DNA from: Trichomonas vaginalis G3
Lineage: Eukaryota > Parabasalia > Trichomonadida > Trichomonadidae
Reading direction: 5' to 3'
DNA: 64,000 nt
Assembly: GCF_026262505.1 (NCBI RefSeq)
Contig: NC_067208.1
Coordinates: forward strand, 14,331,962 to 14,395,961
Shown: positions 50,529 to 60,529 of the stretch, piece by piece
Layout: every line of letters starts with the position of its first letter
Position numbering within the stretch: the stretch's first letter is position 1
Made by a program: the position numbers and the translations under genes
Notes under the pieces: model-generated
What the model was told of the DNA's origin: nothing
Databases searched by the model: none
What the model saw: the letters and a program-made list of their open reading frames with translations, nothing else

Positions 50529-51239
50529 CTATATGCGGCCAAAATGATCATTGAATTTTATTATTAATTTTTGATTAAAAAGATTATGAATATTTGCCTT
50601 GTTAGTCATATTAATTGCAGTTTTATATGTACTATTCTCTATAGAGATATTAATTCCTCTAAATTCTGAGAGAAGTTTTACGGCTACTGGATGATTTATA
50701 TTGCATGCATCATGAAGAGGAGTATCTCCAAAACTATCTTGTGCATTAAAATCAATTCCATGTAATGTTAAAAGATATTTGACAACATCGATTGAATTAT
50801 GATAACAAGCAAAATGGAGTGGTGTGCGTTGATTTGAATTTCTCGTATTAGGGTCAACACCACATGAAATAAGATCTTGAACAAGAGATAAATTATTAAA
50901 CTCTGCTGCATAATGAATTATTGAACTATTATATATAGTTAATTTATGATATCCATTATCAACAGCATATTTGATTGAATAAAGATCATGTTCACGAGAA
51001 CATTTTTCAAAAGTTTGAAAAATATTTGTGAAACATTTTGATTTCCAATATCTTTCAAAGAAATTTATATTTTCATATTGTGTTGAAATTTCATCAAATT
51101 GCTTGGTTTCTATTGTTTTGCTGTTTTTGTTATTCTTGAAATCGTTCGATGGTAACATTAATGTATCAAATAAACGAGTGAAGATTTCATCTATGCTTTG
51201 AATACTATCATGTGATTTAGTTTCTCTTTTTATAAGCAT
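50529..51239 (-). CDS. Short ankyrin repeat protein of a different subfamily
   Basis: The start is ATG 51239, since the frame upstream has no ATG. The protein has about 236 residues. A helical N-terminus (FTRLFDTLMLPSNDFKNNKN) is followed by a region matching four ankyrin units. The best read IIHYAAEFNNLSLVQDLISC, RTPLHFACYHNSIDVVKYLL and DTPLHDACNINHPVAVKLL. Unlike the large arrays its units are diverse and use RTPLHFAC-type consensus, so it is an older, stable gene. It probably binds a protein partner. It is intact. Confidence 0.8.
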   Translation of the reverse strand: MLIKRETKSHDSIQSIDEIFTRLFDTLMLPSNDFKNNKNSKTIETKQFDEISTQYENINFFERYWKSKCFTNIFQTFEKCSREHDLYSIKYAVDNGYHKLTIYNSSIIHYAAEFNNLSLVQDLISCGVDPNTRNSNQRTPLHFACYHNSIDVVKYLLTLHGIDFNAQDSFGDTPLHDACNINHPVAVKLLSEFRGINISIENSTYKTAINMTNKANIHNLFNQKLIIKFNDHFGRI

Positions 51240-51379
51240 AGATAAAATCACAATAAAAATGAAAAGTATAAATGCAATTGTGAGATCCTTCGCTTCAGTC
51301 TATCAATCTATAAATAATATGAAAGTAAGATGAATCTCGGAATAATTTATAAATGACTCAGATTTTAAAAGAATAAAGA

Positions 51380-51790
51380 CATTTAAAAGAATAAAGAAAA
51401 GAATCATTTGATTGAAAATGGAACATTATAATATTTTTGCACCATGTGAAAGAAGAATATTGGCTGTTTCTTCACAATCATGTTCTATTGCATAGTGCAG
51501 AGGCGTTTTCCCGACTTTATCTTTTATGCTGATATTCACACCATGCAAAATAAGAAATTCGGCTGCTTCTTCTCTGTTATTTACTGCGGCATAATGAAAA
51601 GCTGTTTTCCGTGCTGATCTTTATCATTGACGTTTTCACCATGTGAAAGAAGAAATTCAGTCATTTCTTTGATATTAATTTTAGCTGCAATATAAAGAGC
51701 CGTATTGCCATTTCTATCTTTGATACTTTTTCCATGTGAAATAAGAATTATGGCTCTAGTTATTTTAAATATTATGCAAGAACAATAAAC
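51380..51790 (-). pseudogene. Duplicated 3' end of ankyrin gene 3
   Basis: The first 230 bp (51380-51610) are nearly identical to 45764-45994, the last two ankyrin units and 3' flank of gene 3. That includes the C-terminal KILstop part. Further units (IAAKINIKEMTEFLLSHGEN) continue to about 51790, with a frameshift near 51608. There is no start. It is a segmental duplicate about 5.6 kb away, in the same orientation. Confidence 0.85.
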
Positions 51791-51915
51791 ATGTAAAAAA
51801 TAATTTGATGGTTGTAAACTGAAAAACTAACATACTCTAAAGATTTTTTTAAAAAATTTCAAACATACATAACAAACAAAATAAAATCAATAAATTAAAA
51901 GAAAAAAAAATAAAA

Positions 51916-54900
51916 TTATATTTGCATCTGATGCTGCAATCTTTTGATTTCTTGTCCAATAGCTACCATTGTGTTGTGTATTTCCATAAATCTTCGTAAT
52001 TTTGCATCCCTCAAAAATTTGAAATTATTTGCTGGATTTTTCTCGGAAATAACAAACTCCTCGTACTCCTTTGACAAGAAAGGCATCGTATTAATACAAG
52101 TAAACAACTTTTCAACTAATATCTTATTTTCATCATCATTTTGACCGTTTTGGAGCCAGTAAGGCAGCATTTTGAAGAAATCCGAACATCCTAACATTAT
52201 AAATGTATCAGGTGTCCTTGCCATAGCGTCCAAAAGGAAATCAACAATCATCCAAAGATTTTTAGTCGCAGATTCATTAACGAACATGATCTTGTAAAAT
52301 CTCTCAACCAATTCAGGTAGATTTGGTAGTAAATCTATGTTCTTATGAATAATTAATGCTAATAATATATTGATAGAGTTCTCCATACCTGCGAATTGCT
52401 CGTAACAAACAAAATTACTTTCAGCAAGATCAAATAATAAATTGATTAATTCAATGGAAATTTCAATAGGAATTGGAATTTCTCTTTTATAAACAGAAAT
52501 CCAGCCGGAAAGAACACTACAGTAAGCATCGTTGATCTCTTCGTATTTTCTATGTTGAAGATTATCTGATTCTATTTCTATCTTGTCAATTTCTTCTGAA
52601 AAAATTTTCATTGATTCTTGATAATACTTCAAAACAGGGGAATCATCCGGATTCCATGTGAAATACTTGAACAGAATTTCAAAACAATATATCCTGATGT
52701 TTGGAATCTCCATTCCTTCAATGATTTCTTTCAAACATTTTTCATCAAATTTTTTTGTAGAATATTCAGGAATTTTTCGTCCAATCTTCGTCATGCAGCT
52801 CGTGATCTCTGATATTGTTAGGGTAGAGAATAAATAATTGAAGTCATCATTAACGTCAATTTGGTATTCAACGTATTTTTGGCTCTGATCCAAGCAGAAA
52901 TGATGAAATTGTAAAAATAAATTTAGAACAGAATCAAAAAGTTGTTTCAAAATCTCTAAATTTAGGTTATCAATCGAAATTACGGCATTTTTAAGGGAAT
53001 TGAAGACAAAACGACAATCATTGTACTGATGACGTGATGTTACCCGGTCCATTTCGCTTTTTGAAGAGAAAAATTCAACAATTTTGGAAAATATTTCAAT
53101 TTGTGCGTCATTATTCTCACAAAGAACGTTTTCGCATATGGAAATGGCTAAACAGAAGGCTTCGACGTTGATTTGTATCACAAAATGCTCATTTTTCAGT
53201 AATGAGAAACAAATTTCAATTAATTGCTCAACATAATCAATTAATCGCGTTCCTAGTAATGAGCATGTAATATTCATCGACTTCAGAGCCATGGTGTATC
53301 TTTCAATTGTTGTATTTTCGATATAATACCTTTGATTTCCTGAATCTTGCGGAACACAGTAGAATCCGCAGGTAATAAGCTCATCGTAGCACGAGCATTG
53401 AACAAATACAAGTTCTTCTGATAGAAGTGATAACAAATCAGAGATAATTTGGTCAGAATATTTACTAAAATTGGATCCAAGCATCTTCATGAGAATCTGA
53501 GCGTATGTTTGGAGTTTTGGAATTTGTTTCGGCGGTATCTGATCATTCGAAAGCAGTTCATGCGTTTTTTCAAAGAAATAACTTACAATTTCTTGGAATT
53601 CGTCTGAAAGTTCGTATTTATGAGCATACTGCTGCAACACTTTTGAAACGCCTTTGATTATACTGCACTTAATGCTTATATCTTCAAAATTTTCATCGAC
53701 TTGGACATAAAAAGTGACAAAACCATTAAATTGGTCATCGAAATTTGGGTTTTTGAGGAAGATTGATGAGATACAGACAATGAGTTTTCTGATTGTCTTT
53801 ATGTTATCTGCCTGCTCGATGAAAGATATCAAAATTTGTTGAATTTTGTCAAAATCAAGATTATTTTCGAGTAAATTATCGAAAATATTCTTGACACAGT
53901 CTATGGCAGGCCATCTGACCTCTTCTATCTCCTCGTTTTGTACGAATCCGAGTAAAATTTCAATTTGATCCAAAATATTTTCAGACATATGCGAAAATAC
54001 CTTAAATATAGAATACCTTATACATGCATGCAAGTTTTGGTCGCTCAAAAGTGAGAAACAATACTCTGTTAACTGAGATCTGAAAGAAGTTGATAAATAC
54101 GAGATGATTCTGAGGTGCATCTCGCTCATAAATATCAGTAGTCCATACAACAAATTCGGATTTGAGTTAAATATGTTGGAAAGTGTTGTTTCGAACAAAT
54201 CTGATCTTCCTGCGTTTCCCATGACCTTTGTAATGGATTCTGGAACGGTCCTCGCGATTGCTGATGGGCTACAATCATTGATTGGTACATCAAATTGACA
54301 GTTTTCGTCGGCGTGGTTGATTAATAAAACTAATGTTTCAATAACTCGCTGTTGGAAGGGAATACATGCAGTAGACATAGCGGGTGAAGCCTCAAAAATG
54401 GTTTCAAGAGTATATAAACCTTGAATTTTGACTTGATCGTCACCATCTAAAATACTTGAGCAAATGAATGATACTAGCTCCTCAAAATTAGATTTAAAGA
54501 AGTCACATGATGTCTCACAGAAGTTGCAAAGTATTTTAAATGCCGCTGACAGAAAAGGAGGCTTAATTAAGGAAAAAATTAAATTTGTAAGCTCCAAAAT
54601 CGTTTGATCTTCTGGTATTTTAGAGGCAACTGCGAAAAACAGTTTTATATCCGATAGTGTGTTGTTTGTATTGTTTTCTATAACAGAACGTAAAAATTCT
54701 ATTTCAATTCCGCATAAATTATCACCGAGTGTAAATAATTCAGATAATATTGTTAGTATGAAAGATATTTGAATTGTTTGCTGCTCAAATAACGACTTAA
54801 TGTATTCATAAACTACATTATTCGGATTTTTTTGATAATAATGTAATAATATATAGGCAACAATACTGCAAACCATATCCTTATGATTTTGTCCGATTGA

Positions 54901-55185
54901 ATTTGACTGCAATAATAATGGAAAAGCAGTTTTGAATCTGTCCCAAAGTTCATATAGTATATCATCGCGGTCTATTATATTGTATCGCATGCAAATAGAA
55001 TATAATAAAACAATACAATGCGCTTGCAGGTTTTGATACTTTTCTTCGATTGAAATATCTGATAAAAGACAAACAAATTCTAATGGGGATTGATCAAGTA
55101 AATAATTTCTTATTTCAATGTTTTGACGAACAATTGTATTATCATTTGAAGTACACCCGTGAAGAATTTGAGCTAAATCATCCAT
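51916..55185 (-). CDS. Importin-beta family karyopherin, importin-5/Kap121-like
   Basis: The 1089-residue protein is all-helical with HEAT-type repeats throughout (VRWPAIDCVKNIFDNL, YSIFKVFSHMSENIL). Its length is very near that of importin-5 (about 1100). The segment with ERYTMALKSMNITCSLLG, then YVEQLIEICFSLLKNEHFV and INVEAFCLAISI, follows the importin-5 pattern of a Kap/HEAT unit. The preceding NQRYYIENTT stands where importin-5 has a loop after its middle HEAT repeats. It would carry cargo such as ribosomal proteins and histones into the nucleus with Ran. An initiator TCACT lies 6 nt upstream. Karyopherin is confident; the importin-5 subtype is less so. Confidence 0.75.
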   Translation of the reverse strand: MDDLAQILHGCTSNDNTIVRQNIEIRNYLLDQSPLEFVCLLSDISIEEKYQNLQAHCIVLLYSICMRYNIIDRDDILYELWDRFKTAFPLLLQSNSIGQNHKDMVCSIVAYILLHYYQKNPNNVVYEYIKSLFEQQTIQISFILTILSELFTLGDNLCGIEIEFLRSVIENNTNNTLSDIKLFFAVASKIPEDQTILELTNLIFSLIKPPFLSAAFKILCNFCETSCDFFKSNFEELVSFICSSILDGDDQVKIQGLYTLETIFEASPAMSTACIPFQQRVIETLVLLINHADENCQFDVPINDCSPSAIARTVPESITKVMGNAGRSDLFETTLSNIFNSNPNLLYGLLIFMSEMHLRIISYLSTSFRSQLTEYCFSLLSDQNLHACIRYSIFKVFSHMSENILDQIEILLGFVQNEEIEEVRWPAIDCVKNIFDNLLENNLDFDKIQQILISFIEQADNIKTIRKLIVCISSIFLKNPNFDDQFNGFVTFYVQVDENFEDISIKCSIIKGVSKVLQQYAHKYELSDEFQEIVSYFFEKTHELLSNDQIPPKQIPKLQTYAQILMKMLGSNFSKYSDQIISDLLSLLSEELVFVQCSCYDELITCGFYCVPQDSGNQRYYIENTTIERYTMALKSMNITCSLLGTRLIDYVEQLIEICFSLLKNEHFVIQINVEAFCLAISICENVLCENNDAQIEIFSKIVEFFSSKSEMDRVTSRHQYNDCRFVFNSLKNAVISIDNLNLEILKQLFDSVLNLFLQFHHFCLDQSQKYVEYQIDVNDDFNYLFSTLTISEITSCMTKIGRKIPEYSTKKFDEKCLKEIIEGMEIPNIRIYCFEILFKYFTWNPDDSPVLKYYQESMKIFSEEIDKIEIESDNLQHRKYEEINDAYCSVLSGWISVYKREIPIPIEISIELINLLFDLAESNFVCYEQFAGMENSINILLALIIHKNIDLLPNLPELVERFYKIMFVNESATKNLWMIVDFLLDAMARTPDTFIMLGCSDFFKMLPYWLQNGQNDDENKILVEKLFTCINTMPFLSKEYEEFVISEKNPANNFKFLRDAKLRRFMEIHNTMVAIGQEIKRLQHQMQI

Positions 55186-55188
55186 TAA

Positions 55189-55193
55189 AGTGA
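55189..55193 (-). promoter_or_regulatory. Initiator motif of the karyopherin gene
   Basis: TCACT on the minus strand is followed by TTAATGG. The +1 A is at 55191, so the 5' UTR is only 6 nt, typical of trichomonad genes. Confidence 0.7.
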
Positions 55194-55772
55194 AGTTAAT
55201 TCAAAAAATTCAATGAGCTGTCTCAATATGAATAATTTTTCATGATCTTCCATAAAATCAATAATTTCTCGATGAAGATATTGATTTGTGTCTCACATAG
55301 TTTGAATAACTTTGTTGCAACAGTGTCTAAGATGAATAATACCAAAATATAGTTTTGTATTTTCAATTTATAGTTTTCGTACTAAATGAAGCACAGCACC
55401 ACCATTCTTATCAATCTTATTTGTCTTGACCAAGAGAAATAATAAGTCCTATAAAATTTTTCATCCTCAAGATTAATGTCCCCCGTTTGTTGCTAAAAAA
55501 AATCTGCCAGCTAAAAAAACGGTTATTATGAGGAGCATCTCAATACAGTTGCTTTTACTGGTACAAGAGTATGCTATAAACTGATCAGAAATAATCAAAT
55601 TAGATCTCATTTAATTTATTTTCCGTATTTCATTTCAATTCCATTAATTTTTTCAATTGGAAACGGATATAATTTTAAACAATCATTAGGCAAATGATTT
55701 AATGTATTTCACACATTTCATGCTATTGCTGAACGATTTGGAGAAAATGTTTTTAAAAGTGTCAAACTGACA
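55194..55772. other. Divergent intergenic region, nothing recognised
   Basis: It separates the karyopherin (minus) and Cys-rich membrane protein (plus). A TCACA initiator-like motif lies about 60 nt upstream of the latter, near 55710. No gene or repeat is supported. Confidence 0.4.
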
Positions 55773-56285
55773 ATGCTTTTCACATTTATTTCTCTCTGTA
55801 AGTCAGCGAATGAACAAGCCTGTTGGCGCAATACAACAGGTGAAGATATGTGCCCAGTATGCGTTTCAAGAACAGGAGCTAAATGCGGTTACTGTGCATG
55901 GACAAGTTCTTGTGATGCAGGTGATGAAAGCGGCCCATTCAAAACACAATGCGCTGAAGGATGGATCTTTCCAAAGACAACTTGTACTCATGAAATGTGT
56001 CTCAAATCAACAAGAGCAGATAAATGCAGGCATCCTTGCACTTGGAATAAGAGATTCAGTAAATGCGTTTTACCAAGAGATATGAAGAAAGATTCTGAAG
56101 CAGAAATTAAAGCAATGGAACGTAGAGATTTCGTAGCAAGATTAATTTACGCTTTAGTAGTTGTTTTCATTGCATTTGCTATTTTAGTATACTTATATGG
56201 ATGCTATTACAACAGAAAACCGTTATATTCTCAAATTCCTGGAATGAATGAAGGAATTTCACTTGACGACTTACCAGCAGCATAA
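55773..56285 (+). CDS. Cys-rich type I membrane protein with a YxxPhi tail motif
   Basis: The 170-residue protein has a short hydrophobic N-terminus (MLFTFISLCKSA) that may be a signal peptide. The lumenal region of about 105 residues has some 15 Cys (CPVCVSRTGAKCGYC), resembling PSI/plexin-type Cys-rich repeats. One membrane segment runs from about residue 122 to 145. The cytosolic tail of about 24 residues contains YSQI, a YxxPhi motif recognised by AP-complex mu subunits, and ends DDLPAA. Endocytic or lysosomal sorting is inferred from the tail. Its start is the only ATG with an open frame into the Cys-rich part. Confidence 0.75.
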   Translation: MLFTFISLCKSANEQACWRNTTGEDMCPVCVSRTGAKCGYCAWTSSCDAGDESGPFKTQCAEGWIFPKTTCTHEMCLKSTRADKCRHPCTWNKRFSKCVLPRDMKKDSEAEIKAMERRDFVARLIYALVVVFIAFAILVYLYGCYYNRKPLYSQIPGMNEGISLDDLPAA

Positions 56286-56809
56286 TTATAACATGATATT
56301 GTTGCATACATATTATATCGATGTATTATCGATTATATTTATTCACAAATCTTATTATTGATTGTATTTTTTTATCTTTTATTTAGTATCTAACTTCTTC
56401 ACTAGTGCTTTGCAATAAATTGTAATTTTATACTTCTTTTGCTAATGAAACACTATTTCTTAATGTTTATTTAGAAATTTATTTTATGAACTTTTGAGAT
56501 GAATCTTTAAATAAAAAAATGATGAGAAAGGAAGTCTTTTCAATCACCTTGAATGGCTTTTCAAGTTAAATTCGAAAAAAATAAAGTCAAATACATGATT
56601 ATCTTCAAATATAATTGAATAAATGGATTATATTATTGCTATTTATTTATATAACTGACGAACTATCATTGTATTTTACAGATTTTATTATTGAAATTTT
56701 AAATAATGAGTGTTTTTTGAAAATAATTATTAAATTAGTTATTAAAGTACTAAGCAAAGCCAATTACATTATCTTGCTCCTATCAATTAGGTGTCCAAAA
56801 TAATAACGT
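56286..56809. other. Intergenic, AT rich
   Basis: No supported gene. A 62-codon plus-strand frame at 56615 has no coding signal beyond its length, and its composition is like the flanks. Confidence 0.4.
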
Positions 56810-56814
56810 TCATT
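56810..56814 (+). promoter_or_regulatory. Initiator motif of the DRC3 gene
   Basis: TCATT fits TCAYW. The +1 A is at 56812, 14 nt before ATG 56826. Confidence 0.6.
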
Positions 56815-56825
56815 TTTACTCTGAA

Positions 56826-58472
56826 ATGATGAATGAAGAAGAGCTTCACGAACCAATGCCTTGCGTCATTAAAGAGTCTTTGCTGCAGATAGGCATTCGT
56901 GAAGGCTTAACAGATCTCGAGCGAGAAAGGCTCGATGATTCTCAGAAGCCGGGAAATGAAGGAAAATCTACAATGTCATTATCACCACCAGATATTAAAG
57001 TACTCCGATTATGTTTTATGTATATCCGTAGAATTGACAACCTCCAATGCTACACAGGACTTAAAGAATTGTATCTTGCAAATAATTGTATTACAAAAAT
57101 AGAAAATTTAGCTGTTCTTACATCACTTACTAAACTTGACTTGTCATTTAATCAGATTAACGACGTTGATGATGAAGGTCATCCATTTAATCCGTTTGAA
57201 GGCCTTACACCTTTAGTTAATCTTGAAGAGCTTTCCATATTCAAGAACAAGATCACTAGACTTGACGAATTCCCAGAGTTGCCGAAGCTTAGATTCCTTT
57301 CTCTCGGCAGAAATAATATCTCCGAACTTAGTGAAGTACAGAACCTTTACAAAATCAAATCTCTCAGAATCCTTACCCTTGTTGGCAACCCAATTGCATC
57401 TAAGGATATCTGTAAGTTAACGGTTCTTGCTTACCTCCAAAACCTTCACTTTTTGGACTATGTACGTGTCACTAAGAACGATATCCAAGATGCTCGTGAA
57501 CGTCTTTCAGATCAGCTCAATACATTGCAACAAGCTGAAGATACAGATAAACAGTACAAAGATCGCGCTCGCGCCGAAGAAGCACAGAAGAAGACACTCA
57601 GCGATGCATTCCTTATCAAAATTTCCGATCTTAATACCTCTCTTTTCAAGGGAGATAACGATTATCAAAAATTAAATACAATTCGCGAGCTTGGTGAGCC
57701 AACAGCCCTATTTACAGACGACATTACCAAAGCAACAAATGGATTTGTTGCCGATATCATCGCCCAAGCTCACTCCCTTAAGATGGAAGAAGAATTATTT
57801 AATTCCGCATACAAGAAAGTCACAGAAGAGAACCAATTACAGATGATCCAAGTTGTTAAGCGTCTCGACCGCAAGCGCCGCGCCTTCCTGATCGAAGCAA
57901 GTAAGGCCGAGACCATGAATGAAGAAGAAGCCCAATTAGAAGAAGACGAATCACAGAAAATCATGGACGAAATTACAAAAACAGAAGATGAGCTGCTTAC
58001 AAGCGAGTTCGCTCTTGTCGACATGGTAGCGGAAATGATTAGAGCTTATGAACTCGAACTTGATGAAAGAATTAACGTAATTACAGAAAAAATTGCACTT
58101 TTCTTCGGTACTTTGAGGAACTTGAACAGCGAATACAACGAGAAAGTGAATGATATATGCATGAAGTTATGGGAGAGATTCAATCAGGGTGAAGCAGTCG
58201 AAGTTTCGGACGAAGTCAGATCAATTCTTGTAGATAAGGATGCAATGACATCCACTATACAGGCTTCTAATGAGCATAGAAATACAAAGATCTACAAGAG
58301 AGAAGAAGGTATAGGTAACGCTTACAAACAAAGAATTGATCAGATGATTTCGACAGCAAAGCAGAATGACTTAGAAAGAAATAGGAAGAGAGTAGCTGAA
58401 ATTACAAAGTATATCCAAAATACAATTGAAGCAATCAAATCTGCTGATGGAGATGATTATGATCAAGAATAA
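56826..58472 (+). CDS. DRC3: Dynein regulatory complex subunit 3 (LRRC48-like)
   Basis: The 548-residue protein has the DRC3 layout. A short N-terminal region leads to about five leucine-rich repeats of the LxxLxLxxNxIxxI type (LKELYLANNCITKIENL, LTKLDLSFNQIND and others) at residues 50-200. A cap follows (ILTLVGNPIASKD, LHFLDYVRV). A long coiled coil fills residues 220-540. In cilia and flagella DRC3 is part of the nexin-dynein regulatory complex on axonemal doublets. Human DRC3 is 523 residues. Trichomonads are flagellated, so it fits. The initiator lies 14 nt upstream. Confidence 0.85.
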   Translation: MMNEEELHEPMPCVIKESLLQIGIREGLTDLERERLDDSQKPGNEGKSTMSLSPPDIKVLRLCFMYIRRIDNLQCYTGLKELYLANNCITKIENLAVLTSLTKLDLSFNQINDVDDEGHPFNPFEGLTPLVNLEELSIFKNKITRLDEFPELPKLRFLSLGRNNISELSEVQNLYKIKSLRILTLVGNPIASKDICKLTVLAYLQNLHFLDYVRVTKNDIQDARERLSDQLNTLQQAEDTDKQYKDRARAEEAQKKTLSDAFLIKISDLNTSLFKGDNDYQKLNTIRELGEPTALFTDDITKATNGFVADIIAQAHSLKMEEELFNSAYKKVTEENQLQMIQVVKRLDRKRRAFLIEASKAETMNEEEAQLEEDESQKIMDEITKTEDELLTSEFALVDMVAEMIRAYELELDERINVITEKIALFFGTLRNLNSEYNEKVNDICMKLWERFNQGEAVEVSDEVRSILVDKDAMTSTIQASNEHRNTKIYKREEGIGNAYKQRIDQMISTAKQNDLERNRKRVAEITKYIQNTIEAIKSADGDDYDQE

Positions 58473-58775
58473 GATTTTTTTTATTTATTTAGTTATTATT
58501 TTATTTTTATTTGATACTTTCTTATTAAAAGCACTTTTTATATTTTAATATTCTGAGTTCAATATAAAGAGGAAATAGATTTGAATTTATCATAACCACA
58601 CACAACGAGATTGGTAAGACTAATAGATGAATCCAGCTAGTGAATATTCATCTATGATTTGAAGTTTTTTGTTGTTGAGCTATTGCTTATAAAATAACAA
58701 CTCTGAGCCTTATAGAAATTGATTAGAGATGATTAGAAATGTTCTGAAATGAAGCCAGGACATGCAACAAACTTC
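58473..58775. other. Intergenic, nothing recognised
   Basis: This is AT-rich sequence between two plus-strand genes. No repeat or gene is supported. Confidence 0.4.
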
Positions 58776-58780
58776 TCATT
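58776..58780 (+). promoter_or_regulatory. Initiator-like motif upstream of the gene at 58813
   Basis: TCATT fits TCAYW, with +1 at 58778 and a 5' UTR of 35 nt that ends in a T run just before the ATG. Confidence 0.5.
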
Positions 58781-58812
58781 CCTGGAAATATCCATTCTAG
58801 ATTTTTTTTTTT

Positions 58813-59721
58813 ATGAGTGATACTTTTCGTATTCTTCCTGTTCATCCAACAACATCAAATGCTTTCAAAGAGTGGTTTAAAGAATTCTCAAAAATCAGGT
58901 CATCATTAGCTCCAGTTGATCCATTCACTGGAGAATTTCATAAAATTGCTAATGCATTTAACGCTTTATCATTAGAGTTACAAAATGAAATTGCAGACAA
59001 GTCCGACAAAACAAAATCGTCTGTTTATGATAGACCTGATTACATAGTTCGTGAATTTTTAAGAACAAATAGCGTTATTTTAGTAATTTCATATATGAAA
59101 TCACTAGCAGAAGCACTGTCATCAGGGAAGGCAAGGATTCTTAAAACAGGCATTATTAGCTATGATAATACAAATTTAGATGAAAAAATCTGCTCTGCTT
59201 TGCTTAGGGAAATACCTTCGACATTAGCATTTATTTTCTCAGCCAAAGAATCTGTTGCAATTACAAATATCGATGATCTTCTCAAAATTTGTGTTCAACT
59301 TCTCGATTATGCTATAGTTGATCCAAATCCATACATAAAAATTGAAGCAAACCAATACGATTTGTTCACTGGTATCATTTACGCCGTCAAATCTTGTATA
59401 GAAAACGTAAAAGATTTGAATGCATCTCTATTCTTTACATTGTTCCAAGATTTCAAGCTCATGAGGAAGTTTGTGGACGTTATTACAAAATCATTCGAGT
59501 GCCAGTTGCTTACTCTCACCACTGTTGCAACTCAGTGCTTAAACTTATATATCCAAGCATCCCAGGCCGAGCCTGACCTCAAAGAGAATGCAAAAGATGA
59601 AGAATTTAAGTCTGCTTTTAATAATATGATGGAAAAAGTTGTAAATCCACTCATTACAGCCGATAGAAGTAACAGATCAAAATTCAGATCAATAATGCAT
59701 TATTCAAGATCAGTAAAATAA
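58813..59721 (+). CDS. Helical protein of unknown function, 302 aa
   Basis: The protein is almost entirely helical, with repeated helix-pair patterns (VREFLRTNSVILVISYMKSL, LLREIPSTLAFIFSAKES, IIYAVKSCIENVKD). It is consistent with an alpha-solenoid or armadillo-like fold. It has no membrane segment, signal peptide or catalytic motif that I can name. The C-terminal 35 residues are basic (SNRSKFRSIMHYSRSVK). An initiator lies 35 nt upstream. It is a single-frame host gene with typical composition. The family is not recognised. Confidence 0.7.
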   Translation: MSDTFRILPVHPTTSNAFKEWFKEFSKIRSSLAPVDPFTGEFHKIANAFNALSLELQNEIADKSDKTKSSVYDRPDYIVREFLRTNSVILVISYMKSLAEALSSGKARILKTGIISYDNTNLDEKICSALLREIPSTLAFIFSAKESVAITNIDDLLKICVQLLDYAIVDPNPYIKIEANQYDLFTGIIYAVKSCIENVKDLNASLFFTLFQDFKLMRKFVDVITKSFECQLLTLTTVATQCLNLYIQASQAEPDLKENAKDEEFKSAFNNMMEKVVNPLITADRSNRSKFRSIMHYSRSVK

Positions 59722-60516
59722 ATGTAATGTGAATTTAAATAGTAAATATGTAATAATTTTTGAAATTTTAAATATTATCTTTTTTAGCATGCTTATTATA
59801 TAGAATAATATATCAATTAAGGTTTTATTCAATGAAACTAAATCAAATTAAGTCAATCTACGTTACTTGTTTTACTTACCCTCCATTTACAGGAAAAATA
59901 GTCACTTTTTCCCCACCTTCTAAAAAGGCTTCTGTATTTTGACATATATAGACATTTTAAACGCCTTTTAAAAGAGGATATGATAGAATGGATGTTGATT
60001 TTTTTGATTTTTATAATATAGCATTTTTATGATATAAAGAGTGTAATTATGATTAAATTTCTGCTCAAAATCAAAAATTCACTAGCAAACAATACAGTTT
60101 TGACACTATTCACTCATATTGATTTGTAATTACAATATATTTATGCAATTAACCCTCAGGTATATGTTTATACGCATTAGATTTTAAAAAAATTAGTTAG
60201 ATTTGCATATATTATTAATAATTCATGCTTAGAGCTTACAATGGAAGACATTTCTCTCCACTGTCAATCAAAAATATTTTGTTGGTGTAATACTATCCAA
60301 ATCGAGTCTCTTCCTAAACATGTAGTGCATTTTTGGAAGACTGTATCCAGTGAATTCATGAATTCATGTGCAACTTCGCGAGGATGAATAGAATAAAACT
60401 CATCACATCTAACAAGTTCAAGTGCAAAAAAATGGATAAAAACAATTATTTTACTATCAATCCAAAAATCTCCTTCGAAAATACTAGAAAACAAATGGCT
60501 ATCTTATGTAAGAACA
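59722..60516. other. Intergenic, about 800 bp, nothing recognised
   Basis: This is the convergent region between the helical protein gene and ankyrin gene 5. It is AT rich. A GAATTCATGAATTCATG-type short repeat lies near 60352-60368. No gene is supported. Confidence 0.4.
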
Positions 60517-60529
60517 TTATTTTTTCGCA

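Noticed and set aside
55798-55803. GTAAGT as a possible 5' splice site in the Cys-rich gene
   Set aside because: No trichomonad-type branch/3' splice motif (ACTAACACACAG) follows, and the frame is open through it.
60264-60494. 76-codon minus-strand frame
   Set aside because: Short, no recognisable domain, composition as in the flanking non-coding DNA.
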